Shown piece after piece: positions 28,831 to 40,599 of a DNA stretch of 64,000 bases. Origin of the DNA: Mangifera indica (taxonomy: Eukaryota; Streptophyta; Magnoliopsida; Sapindales; Anacardiaceae); contig NC_058141.1 of the NCBI RefSeq assembly GCF_011075055.1, forward strand, positions 15,819,639 through 15,883,638, read 5' to 3'. Each line of letters begins with the position of its first letter. Position 1 is the stretch's first letter. A program made the translations under genes and the position numbers. The notes beneath the pieces are model-generated. The model was not told the DNA's origin. It saw nothing but the letters and a program-made list of their open reading frames with translations, and did not search any database.

Positions 28831-30626
28831 GGTGTGGTGCAGCTACCTACTGATGAAGAAGCTGAATATTATGTTCACACTTGATTAATCTGAATATATG
28901 CCAATTAATTTAGTCATGAAATCAGTAAATATCATCTTATTTTGGTCTGTCCTGCCTTCACTTAGACATGATGTCAGCTGCAACAACCAAAATTAACTGC
29001 AACAACCAGTCTTTCTCAAATGGAGTTGTTTTTGCTGCTAGAACTTATTTTCAATGACATCTCTGAATTCAAGGTGAAATATACATTTCTACTGTCAGCC
29101 TCTCTATTTTTTTTCTTGATTTTATTTATTTTGCAAAAACTAGACTCATACATTTTGGTAATAAGATTGTGATCATCTCAAACTAAATACCATATCAAAC
29201 TTTGTTATACACATCACAAATTGTAAGGCCAAAATATGTGGTTTCTATTAACAATTTAAGTCTCGGCCTTGACGTCAACCATCTAGCAGTTGAGGAATCT
29301 GAAAATTGCAACATCTAGAAAACCCCGTTAATGCCTAACGAACATGGATCTTTACTTTGTGCGCAAGTGATTTGGGCTGAGTTTCTTGTAATCTAAGTAA
29401 ATAAGTTCGATTGTTGCGTCAATTTTTTGTGGATAGCTTTCGATTTATAGGCTTTTCTCTACTTAAAACTGATGGGTTTTGGTAAAATTCAGCAAGTGTG
29501 AGATGATTTGAAACATTTTCAGTCCAATTCATATATATTTGAAGTTTTTGTTACATAATGAATCCATTGGACGATGGAGAAAGAAAGAGAAGACGAAGAA
29601 GCCTCAATTGCATTGTTTTATTATTCAATACCTCCACCACAAAATCACTGCTTTTGACAAACTAAACCAGCTATTAAAGATGCACTAATACTTTGGTTAA
29701 TCGAAAAACAAAACTATGTAGGGACAAGGATCATTAGCAGAAATTAGCGTAATATGAACAATAATTTAACAGCAGTGATACACAATAACTCTTGATGGAG
29801 GCTGGGGAAATGAAAGATAATGATTGAGATACTAAGTGGTATTTAAACAAGTTAGCCATCACACAGGTTCCCTTCCTATCCATGGACTAGAGCAGGCAGT
29901 GGAGAAGGAGAAGGGGCACATCAATTCCAAATTCGGCTCTTTCTTTTACTTCCAAATGTTCCATTTTATTAATCCATCTCAATGGCAACATGTGCACTAG
30001 AGTCAACAGTACTAGTTCCTATTACACATCAATTGTTCCCTTTTTTTCATTCCCCATTGAGCTCTAGCCCATCTAGTCCATAAATTCATTACTCATTCAA
30101 TGAGGTCTAGACCCAAGGTGCAGGACCATGTTGACCGGTACATGTTGACCGGTACATGTTGAATAATTGACATTTATCATAAGCAAGCAACAATCTAGAA
30201 ATTTTGAACAATAAGCTTGACTGTATCAGAGTCCATATATTGTCTGCTGGGCTTCAGGTCAAAAGGAACAGGCTTTGCATGGGAAATGGGCTTCTCGTAT
30301 TCGATAATAAAGAAAACCATTATATCAGATAAATTAAGAGTTTATTCTTATAATATTAATAGGAAATGTTTGAACTTATGCTTGTAAAATTAATAGAAAA
30401 GGTTTGAACTTATACGCTCTCATATATAATTTTTTTTTTTAATTATTCAAACTATCCTTTAAAGCCAGTCGTTAGACCTGAGATTTAAAAGATTGTGTGA
30501 TTAATTTAACACCAAATAAACAACTCAATTTAAATAAATTTTCTCGTTAAAAAAAAATATACCTATAAAAGAAGTTAGAATATTCTATATGTTTTATTAT
30601 TCAAAATGTTATCGATAAAAGTTTTT
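28831..30626. other. Intergenic: UBC27 3' UTR and non-coding spacer
   Basis: Includes the probable UBC27 3' UTR (first 100-250 bases). A tandem duplication of a 14-mer (TTGACCGGTACATG, twice) occurs at about 30131-30159. No gene recognised. Confidence 0.4.
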
Positions 30627-31402
30627 GGCCAAAGGACTCTTTCTCACCCAAGGTATAGTGAAATCTCAAACTCTCACCTTCAACTTTTAAAAACTTAAAC
30701 ACCTAGTCATAACCAAATTTTCGTTAAAAATTTCAGTTAATATTAGGGGTAAAATCATCATTTATTGAAAAATCAAAATTTTATTACATTTTCCTCTCTC
30801 ATATTTAAAAACTTACATCCCCCCCCTAAACCTAAAGTTTAAAAAGTGACAAAAGCCCCCCAAGATTTGTTCTTCTTCCTTCAACGTTGATTTTTCTTTT
30901 CCCAGTCATCGGTCGTCCTCCTTCCTTCCTTATCTCTCCTCCGGTCTTTCTCCCTTGCCTCTCCGACTGTCTTCGATAGGAGATGAAGACGAAATTGTCT
31001 TCATTTCAGGTGCAAACTGATCATCTTCGTTTAAGAGATGAAGACGTTTTTATCTTCGATCGAAGATAATCAGAGAGGCAAATAGAGAGAAACCGAAGGA
31101 GAGATAAGGGGGAAGAAGGACGACCGACTATCAGGAAAGAAGATATTGGTGTCGAAGGAAGAGAAACAAACTTATAAGGGTTTTTGTTACTTTTTAAACT
31201 TTGGTTGGAAAAAAATATAAGTTTTTAAATATAAAAAAAATGTGATAAAATTTTAATTTTTTAATAAATGATAGTTTTATTTTTAATTTTAACTGAAATT
31301 TTTAATAAAAATTTAATTGAGAATAGATATTTAAATTTTTAAAAATTAAAAGACAAAGTTTAAGAGTACACTATATCCTCAGTAGAAAATAGTCGTTTGG
31401 CC
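30627..31402. mobile_element. Long-TIR foldback Mutator-like element, copy 1
   Basis: About 776 bp. Starts GGCCAAAGGACTCTTTCTCA and ends AAATAGTCGTTTGGCC. The inverted arms run almost to the centre, including CT-rich to GA-rich complementary blocks (for example GTCGTCCTCCTTCC and its partner GGAAGAAGGACGAC) around a central inverted GAAGACGA motif. Flanks AAAGTTTTT (30618-30626) and ATAGTTTTT (31403-31411) form a 9-bp target-site duplication with one mismatch, the size typical of Mutator-like transposons. No transposase is encoded. Same family as 50464-51235. Confidence 0.75.
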
Positions 31403-33241
31403 ATAGTTTTTGTATTGAAAATTTTATCAAACTTGGTCAATCAGATAAACTTCACGGTATAATGGCCGAACCATATGGAAGTTAACTGGGTTGAGTGGTG
31501 AGACTCGGCTCAGACCCACATAAGTTACTGAGAATATGTGCAGTAATAATTATATAAAACAAAGAAAAGAAATGGAGGAGCAAATTGTGAAAGTAAATGG
31601 TGGGCTCATTGCAGAATGACATTTAATTACAAGTAATAATGGTATTAATTAAACCGTTGCAGCAGATTCAACACCGGCATTCAAAGTTCAAACCAACGTG
31701 TTTTTGCGTTTTGACACTAGACTCCGGTTTGTTGCAGCTAATTACTCCAAAAATCAACCTCTCTTTGTCATCCTTTTGTCCTTCATTACGTGACTCTTCA
31801 TTCCTATCCTATGCTTTTCATGCCTTCATTTTCTTCCTTTCAATTATATTATATGCGTCAGCTCAGCGTGACTCTTCCTTAGTCAAAATTCTTTATTACT
31901 TTCCTTCGAAATTTAATCATTGATCTTCCTCTTCTACCCCCAACAAACTATATTACATTTTAATTTGCTGCTTTAATTATCACTACTACGCCTCAATTTC
32001 ACATGAAACCCCAATTATGCCCCTACATCTTAAATTAACATTAGATCCCTTTAGTCATCGTGTGGAGTTCAATATGATTTGGTAACTAATAATCTCTTGT
32101 TTACAGAATAAAATTTCTCATGTCACCGCCACCTACTCCAGAAAATTTTTTAATTAATTAAATTTAATTTAATCTATAAGAATTTTACTATAATGTATAT
32201 GTCCTTTTCATTGTCCAACTTCATAGAAAAAACCGATTTATGATTTATTTTAAACTATGAAATTAAACTATATTATATACGGGGTATACCCGACGAAAGG
32301 CTAAAGTTTTTTTTTTTTTATAAAATATATTTGACCATATGTGACCGCTGTTTTGCACCTTACTACCAAGTTTACACACATGACATGAGCTAATTAAAGC
32401 GAGTTGACCAATATTCAACGCAAGAAAAGTCATTAAACATTATTAATGTGTTAAAGTAACAAGATAAACTCAGCTTAATTTTACGTTAATGATTTATAAA
32501 TAAAAGATAATTTGATTAATCACATCAAAAGTATTTATTATTTATGTCCTTTTAATAAATGCAAAATCAGTCGTCTTAAATAGGTAGGTGTCATCTCTGT
32601 GCCTAGCTTTAAATTGGTCTGCTCCTTTCTCAATCAATCACTATTTTAAATTGATATATAAAATTAATAAAAAAATTAATTAATTAACAATATCAATATA
32701 TGGAATTTGGTATTATTATATTATTAATTATACATACATTGTTATAATTTAGTATTTATTTATTATCCAATTTAAAAAAACTTTTCACAGAATCAAGTGA
32801 GACATGCCAATTTCTTTTTGTTAATTTGAAAAATTTACGATGATCAAAAGCTGCTCTCCTTTTTTGTTAATTTGACTTTATAGGAGGACGTCCAATGGCA
32901 ATGACGTAATTAAAGTGAAACTCCGTGGCCATTTTTCCAACACAGCGCAAAACAAATATCGAAGTCCCAACCCAAGCATGGCATCTACTACACCTAAGAG
33001 TCTAGACTCAGCTCACTCGCCTCTCGCTTTCTCACTCACTGGTAATTACTTGAACAAGCAAACAAAACCCACCGAGGTACCTGACCTCTTTCGCGGGCTT
33101 CACTTTCTCCCTCTTTCAAGGCTTGATTTCCGATTCTACCATCACCCAAATCTTCGTTTTTTTTTTTTTTAAAGGACACACTTGACTCTACCATTATTTC
33201 CTGTTATCTGTACCGGAATATTTGTAATTTTCTGTGCTCAG
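31403..33241. other. Intergenic and leader of the CDC2-related kinase gene
   Basis: AT-rich to about 32900; no gene was recognised, and the ORF at 31639-31923 has no domain. From about 32900 the sequence becomes CT-rich and probably holds the 5' UTR. A plausible 5' UTR intron starts at the GAG|GTACCTGAC near 33076 and ends at the pyrimidine-rich CTGTGCTCAG at 33241. Confidence 0.4.
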
Positions 33242-33259
33242 ATGATTCGGAGCACATAG
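33242..33259 (+). promoter_or_regulatory. Five-codon upstream ORF abutting the kinase start
   Basis: ATGATTCGGAGCACATAG encodes M-I-R-S-T-stop and ends one base before the kinase ATG at 33261. If the leader intron ends at CTCAG (33241), this ATG would be the first three bases of the second exon. So short an intercistronic gap could allow leaky scanning or termination-reinitiation; its effect is not known. Confidence 0.45.
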
Positions 33260-33260
33260 A

Positions 33261-36200
33261 ATGGGCTGTGTTTTAGGCAAGGGAGATCGACGGAATACTC
33301 GCAATCTTCGTCGGAGCTCTGACAATGCCTCTTCCGCCGTTACCTTCACCGTGGCCGAAGACGTTAATCAAGTCGTTAGAGTTAAGGAAGAGGAGAAAAC
33401 GATGGAGAAAAATGATATCAGACGACACACCGGAGACTTTCCGCTGCCGGAGCGACGGAGACTTGGGACGCAGACTCAGCAGGGATGGCCGTCGTGGCTT
33501 ATGGCTGTAGCCGGTGATGCCATCCGTGATTGGACTCCACGTCGCGCAAGCACCTTTGAGAAACTAGACAAAGTAAAAACAAAAAGGAAAACAAATCTAA
33601 TGATATTTTTTTTAATTTTTGCTAAAATTAACTTATAATTGTTTTGTGTTGTTTAGATTGGACAGGGGACGTATAGCAATGTGTACAAAGCTCGGGATCT
33701 TGTGACCGGGAAAATAGTGGCATTAAAGAAGGTTAGGTTTGATAATTTAGAGCCAGAGAGTGTTAAGTTTATGGCAAGAGAGATACTTGTATTGCGAAGG
33801 CTCGATCATCCCAATGTGATTAAACTTGAGGGTTTGGTCACATCAAGAATGTCTTGTAGTCTTTACTTGGTTTTTGAGTACATGGAGCATGATCTTTCTG
33901 GTCTTGCTGCCTGCCAAACTGTCAAGTTCACTGTGCCCCAGGTATAATTTTACATACTTTTAAATAAATAATGATTGCTGTTTGTTAAAATTTGATTTAG
34001 TTTCTGAAATTGTGTGTGATCTTAGTTAGATTCAGCTGTTTATTATAATAGGGTTTGTTAGCGTATGTTGTTATTGTTTCTATATTTGGCTTTTCAGCTC
34101 ATATGGATATGTTTGCCTCTTTTGTTTTGCTTGTTGTGAACCTTGATTGCACTGTGAGTACTTTTCTGGTTATTGGGTCCCATTCCTGGTGTTTTACATA
34201 TCCAATATCGTGTATATAATGGAATTGTAGTGCATGGATGATTTTCAGATGACTCAATGTTTGTTTTATGTTGAACATGTGAATTCAAAAAACAAAAAAA
34301 ATTGATATTACTTCACTGATTCTGGGTATGAAGGGTACCTCAGCATTCTCTGTGTTGGGAGTTCTGTAGATGTAAGGAATGAGGAAATGCAGGGAAAGAA
34401 AAGAGATTCAGTTTTAGATGCAAATTGTAATTACCTCAGATTCTCAGAAAACTGAAAACTCCAGTTTGGCTTGTTTGTTTTGGAATTTTTCATTATTTAT
34501 TTTTCTAAGCACAGCAGAATGGCTAACGATATGTATAAAACAGAGTTACTTGTCTTTTCCTCCATCTCAGCAATATGGTACAGCAAACATAAGGCTCAAC
34601 ACTACTTGTACCTGTCCTATCCTACAAACTTTTAGCAACCTCATGTATAGATATATACTCTGACTTCAGTACTTCAGGAGTGCATAACTGAGACATTAGT
34701 CTCAAATCTTAGGTTTTCTGGTCAGTATTTGTTTGGATGACCATGATGCCTTTCTTTTTTGGATTTAAAACATGTTGGCAGTGCATTTCTTCTCATCCAC
34801 AAAAGTGTTTATTTGTAAACGATGCTTAGTTGTCTCTGTTTTTATATTAGGCCTATTCATGGCCTATTGCCTGTTTCTAATTCCAGTTGTCTTTGCTGAG
34901 TTTTACATTTAATTATGTAATATCTGACTGGTCATTTTGTTTCTTAATTAATTTCCTGTCTCAGATCAAATGCTATATGAGGCAGTTGTTGTCTGGGCTT
35001 GAGCATTGCCATAACCGAGGTGTCTTGCATCGTGATATCAAAGGTTCCAATTTGCTTATTGACAATGAGGGGATACTGAAAATTGCTGATTTTGGATTGG
35101 CTACATTTTATGATCCTAGAAACAAGCAACCCATGACTAGTCGAGTAGTCACCCTCTGGTACCGGCCCCCAGAACTCCTCCTTGGGGCCACTTACTATGG
35201 TGTAGGGGTTGATCTATGGAGTGCTGGGTGCATTCTGGCGGAGTTGCTTGCTGGCAAACCAATAATGCCTGGAAGGACAGAGGTATTAATCTGTCTGGTT
35301 TTTGGTTTTTGGTTGCTGTTAAGGTTGCTATTACTAAATATCTCCATTTGAATTCTTCTGTTTTCTATAGTCAGTTATGAGTGCTTGGCAAGTTAGTACG
35401 CAATTGATTTGACTCTTTCTTTGATTCTTTGCCTGCTAAGGTCGAACAGCTCCACAAGATATTTAAGTTGTGTGGCTCCCCATCAGAGGAATATTGGAAG
35501 AAATCCAAATTGCCAAATGCAACACTTTTTAAGCCACAGCAGCCATACAAATGCTGTATAGCGGAAACCTTTAAGGTTTTCCCATCTTCTTCACTACCTT
35601 TATTAGAATCTCTTCTTTCAATAGATCCTGATGAACGAGGCACTGCCACTGCAGCTTTAGATAGTGAAGTGAGTTGATTGATTTTATTTTTTGTTTCAGT
35701 CTAGAAAACAGTTATTGTTATATTTGAATATTGCTTTGTGGCATAGTCTTGCTATTAGAGTGGTTCAGAGTAATTGCTACTGAACAACTCTGCTCTATAC
35801 ATAAACTTGGCTGGATGCACATGACTGAGGACTAGTGTGAGAAAATGCTTTTGGTTTTGATTGATTGTCTGTAATAATTAATTTCATTTTTTGGGCACAG
35901 TTCTTTACCACTGAACCTTGTGCTTGTGAGCCATCTAGTTTACCAAAGTATCCTCCCAGCAAAGAAATGGATGTAAAATTGAGAGATGAAGAAGCAAGAA
36001 GGTTGACTTTCCTTTTTTTCATCCTGTTTAGCATGTTTTAAATTGCTTCTGTGTATGCTAACGGACAATGTCTGTTTTTCTCTTAGGCAAAGAGGTTTAA
36101 GTGGGAAAGCTAGTGCTGTTGATGGTGCCAGGAGAGTTAAAGTTCGTGATCGGGTTGGTCGGGCAATTCCAGCTCCAGAAGCCAATGCTGAGATTCAAGC

Positions 36201-37220
36201 TAACTTAGATGTATGGCAATATTTTCTGATCTATTTCTTTCATTTTCTTGTTCTTTTTTTTGAGATGATGGAAGAAACTTTAATCTATGCTGATGGACCC
36301 TGTTCTATCCTTGCACAGTTGCACCTCATGCACAAACTTTGATCTCATGCACATCTTCATGAATTTTGTACTCCTAACTCTTCCTCTAAATTAAAGTTTT
36401 TTCATTGCCTACTGCATTCCATGGGATTAGTTATTTCATTTTGAGCTTCCTTTGCACATTACTTTTATCTTAGGACTCTCTTTGCATCATTATTCACAAT
36501 GCATGCCATTAGTTATATCACATTCTGGGGATTTCTTTAGTTTTCAAATCAGCATACTGTTATTTGCTTTTATTGTCTTTCTACACTTTGGCCTAAATCA
36601 CAATCCTTTAGCATCATCTTGAAAGGTAATACTGATGGTAAAATTAGCTTTCATCATCTTGATATCCCTTGTGAAAAATGTTGATAACATCAAACTGGCG
36701 CTCACTATGCTTCATTTTGCATAGATCTCATAGGTTTAAAGCCTTGGCTAATCTTGGCCGCCGACCTGCATTCATGTTATGTCAAAATGCCAGCATACAG
36801 TTGAAACATAAAAATTAAATAAGGGGTTTGAATCAAACTGTCTGTTGACTTATATCCATATTGATTGGTGACTTTCAGAGATGGAGAGCTGTGACACAAG
36901 GAAATCCTAAGAGCAAGAGTGAGAAATTTCCTCCACCCCATCAGGATGGAGCTGTAGGACACCCTCAAAACGCGGCAGTTAAAGCACCTGATATTTTTAT
37001 TACCTCATCAACTTTCAATCCAAAGTCATCATCAGCATCTGCCAAAAGCACTGGAGCTTCTGAGGAGTCTTCCAGGAAGAGAAAACCCAATAAGGAGGAT
37101 CCCCTCATGGCTCCTCGGAATTTCATTCGTGGTTTCAAACCCTCCTCAGTTGGCCTATCTCTGGATATGATTTTCAAAGGTAAATCAAAATCCGAGGTTT
37201 TTGGCAGTGGAAAAGTATAG
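33261..37220 (+). CDS. CDC2-related Ser/Thr protein kinase (CRK/At1g54610-like), 569 aa, seven exons
   Basis: Predicted exons: 33261-33572, 33657-33941, 34965-35282, 35441-35668, 35901-36001, 36087-36210 and 36879-37220 (1710 nt), all GT-AG. The N-terminus MGCVLGK has Gly2 and Cys3, an N-myristoylation/palmitoylation motif typical of this plant group and suggesting membrane attachment. Kinase domain: Gly loop IGQGTYSNVYKA (105-116), ATP Lys128 (VALKK), the C-helix PESVKFMAREI in place of PSTAIRE, catalytic HRDIKGSN with Asp223, DFGLA with Asp241, a CDK-type activation segment TSRVVTLWYRPPE, and DLWSAGCILAELL. The basic, Ser/Pro-rich C-terminal tail (RWRAVTQG, RKRKPNKED, FIRGFKPSS) is family-typical. 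All catalytic residues are present, so it should be active. Cyclin dependence and substrates are unknown. Confidence 0.92.
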
Positions 37221-38420
37221 AGAATAATGGAATCAGTTAATATGTTGGATTAGGTACTTATTTCTTGTTTTTTAACACAAATCCATTTTTTTGCCTAAAT
37301 AATTCCCATTTATTTACCTCAGCGTTATAAAAGTATCTAGGATTACAATCCCCACCCAACGTGATGTATAATCTTTCCTGGCTATCTCGCTTCTTTGTAC
37401 AGTTTCTGGAAGATTGTTAGCGTAGCTTTTTTTTGGATGTTGCTGACAGTTTTTTTCTTTATTGGTTAAATCGTACATATAATTAAAAGCTGCAGACATT
37501 TATGTGGCCATCTTTTTTCCTGACTTTAGAAAAGATAAATGCAAGTGCATTCATCGCATCCACTTTCAGAGTTATGATATACATCAATAAATCTATTTAA
37601 TTAAGATACATTAATTTTTTTATAGATCCAAACATTTATGGGGCATTCTTAACTAGAGAATAAAATTAATACATGGTGTTAAAATTACACCCGTAACAAA
37701 AATGAATCCCTTTATTGTATATGATTCAAGATGTGGAGTACTAAAACCATACTATTAATTCGATGCAGGGACCTGTTAATTATCCAATCCCGAAAATGCA
37801 GCAATTGTGTTACTATGCTGAACCCAATGAGGAAACCAATACGCCACTGGCAAACACAGAAACAGCGAACTAATTCCATAGTTCTGAGAGCACTGATCTC
37901 TCAGTTTACAAGTCAACCTCACCCAAGTGATGAAAAATAAAGAGTTACAAGCCCTCAAGGAAATTTGTTCCTGGACAAAAATGGAGAAGGTAAACAAGCA
38001 ACCAATTAACAGCATTGTATGAGTTCTTCACCGTCGATATGTTCTGAATAAATAAAAATCGTGCTCTTACAAATCAAAAATAGATTAACCAAAAAGAGAA
38101 GTTAATAAGATTGGTGGCGCATTAGAACTGCTAGGGACATTGCAGTGCAACACAACATCGCAATGCCATGAAATGGTTGTTTGATAGAGAGGTGTTCTTG
38201 CAAACAAGCCTTCCATAAGAAGATTAGACTGTATTTTTGGATAACTCTCAAACAAAGTTGTAATTCAATAAGTTCCACATGAAAAAGAATGTTAATCAAG
38301 TATACTATATATAAACGGCGTTAACCTGAGGGCCTGAGAGATTAACAGTAAAATCAAGGGAGTCTGGAAAGAGAAACACATAGAGGCAAACTTTGGATAC
38401 CAAGAGTGAGAGGCTTGTGA
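37221..38420. other. Intergenic: kinase 3' UTR and spacer
   Basis: Kinase 3' UTR followed by sequence with only short ORFs (37731-37940 and 38102-38299, opposite strands). No domain recognised. Confidence 0.4.
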
Positions 38421-38429
38421 GACTGTCCA

Positions 38430-39370
38430 TGTAGTGTTGGATTTGAACCGAGCTGGCTCGAGTTTGAAAGTTGGTTCAGTTCAAATTTATTTAGTTTGAA
38501 TTTGATCTAAGTTTGAGTTAAGAGATTTAACTTGTTTTGAAATTAAGTCGAATTTAAGTTAGAAAGAGCTTGACTGACAAGTTAGGGAGATGGTTTGATT
38601 TGGTTTAAACTTAGCTCGTGGATCGATTCAAACTATGTTAAGTAATTATTAAACTACATTGTTTTGTCAATGAGTCATGAATTCGAACTATGAATTCGAG
38701 CAATAAATTCGAGTTATGAATTTAAACTATAAATTCAAGTTAAACTCAAACTGAATCATTTTTATTTGAATCAAATTTGAATTACCTTTATGGGGCGTTT
38801 GGTTTGAGTAATGTTTTATTATCAAAATAGAGAGATTATCTTGAAGATATATTACTTAGAAGAGTACTAGTTATAAATGATTACTATGTTTAATAAAATT
38901 TGGTAGGTATAAATAATTATTTTGTTTGGTTAAAAATAATAAAAAAATACTAATAAATTATTTTACTTAGATGCTCTTGAATATTATTATTTTTAAATAT
39001 TTTTATATTATTTAGTTATATTAATAAAAAATAAATTTATTTTTATCTCAAAAAATTAATAAATAATAATATAATTATAATAAAATCAATATTACCTTGG
39101 TAATCTTTTAATATTTAAGATGAATGTGGTAATTAGAGTACCACCTATATTACCTATTACGTCAGTATTAGTAATTGAAGATTACCGTAATTTTTTATTA
39201 TTGACAAATCAAACAAGATAATAAAAGATAATTACCTAGGTAATCTTTAAATCATGGAATCAAATGACATTTTAATATTGACTCGATGAATTTGAATTAA
39301 ACTATTTTTTTATTTGAGTTGAACTTAAACAAAAAATATTTAGACTCAAATCGGTTTGTATCTATCTCAA
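38430..39370. mobile_element. Older TIR element interrupted by MITE A
   Basis: The left flank of MITE A (38430-38790) is built of short alternating phrases such as TTCGAGTT, GAATTCGAA and CTCAAACT and begins TTGGATTTGAACCGAG. The right flank (39263-39370) contains the inverse phrases TTTGAGTTGAACTTAAAC and ACTCAAATCGGTTTGTA. The arrangement suggests an older inverted-repeat element into which MITE A inserted. Boundaries and TSD are uncertain. Confidence 0.4.
38792..39214 (+). mobile_element. MITE family A, copy 2
   Basis: Starts GGGGCGTTTGGTTTGAGTAA and ends near ACAAATCAAAC. Alignable end to end with the inverted copy at 16054-16484, including TTTGGTAGGTATAAATAATTA and the ACGTCAGTATTxGTAAT block near the right end. 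Non-coding. Ends approximate. Confidence 0.7.
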
Positions 39371-40599
39371 CTTTTATCACAGATGACACATGAGAGTCGA
39401 GGAAATCAAATAATTTTTAGCAAGGGTGAAATTCATTTGTTCTACGTATGAAAGCCAAGGATATAATTTTTGTTTTTAATTAGAATTTAAAAAAAAAATT
39501 TCTAAGTGTTTAATAAATTATTTTCTAATTGACAGATGAAAAAACTAAATTAAAATAGTGATCTTGGCCAATAATTATTTCTTTTTACTGTATATAAACA
39601 TATGTTCTCTAATTATTTAAAGGTTTTTGTTTTTAACCATGGACAACGTGTTTGTTTCATCCAATCATATGCATGCTTTGTCCTCAGCGTGTCACACAAA
39701 ATGGGATGGCATTTTCTGAGAATAGATAGAAAATTTACAAATATAGTAAATGTAAAAGATTATCTTGCATTATTTTAAGAAAAAATAAAATATTATCTTG
39801 TATTCCTGTAGAGATAAAGTTAACAGTGTTTAATTCAAAGTGAAGCCTGAGCCCTAAGATCACTATTTTAATTATTAATGTATATAATAATTAGTAAAAA
39901 TAAAAAATTATTAAAAAATAGATTATTTGAAATATTATTGGATATAAATTATTAGTGTATATAATAAAATTTAATAAAAAATTAATAGATATAAATGATT
40001 ATTGTGTTTGATAATAAATAATAAAATAATAATAAAATATTATTTTATTATTATTAATTAAAAATATCTTTATTATAAAATTAATAAACAAAGATAAAAT
40101 TATAACAAAATTAAAATTATATTGATAATTTTTAAAATAAAGATAATAATTTGATTATATTTATAATATCTATCTTCTTATTATTATTATTAAATTTTTT
40201 TATTATTTTTAAATAAATAAAAAAATATAAACTGAAAAATTTTTATTCTTCGATCCACACCCATCCCGATGTAGACTTTTTTCTCACATATATTTTTTAT
40301 GATTTAAATTCTTTAGTAAAATAAAATTATGCTATCTTTGTCACTTCCTCCAAATTCCACAGAAATTTTGATAATTGAAGGCCAATAAGCCAATAAGCTG
40401 GAGAAGGAGTTGAATCAACGTTTAAAGTTGACGACTCCGTACGATGACTATTCCCTTTTCCTCGGGTTTGCGTTTGACTATTAAATCCTTCTCCAACAAG
40501 TTTTCCTTCCTTAAGCATTCTGACACTCCCTCCCTTGCTCACTTCACTCACCATCTATCAAACTCGCTCTCAACTTCACATATTTTCATCCTTTGAAAA

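Noticed and set aside
31639..31923. 94-codon ORF
   Set aside because: Low-complexity, Phe/Ser/Leu-rich composition, no domain, no homologous motif, and no evident promoter or splice context.
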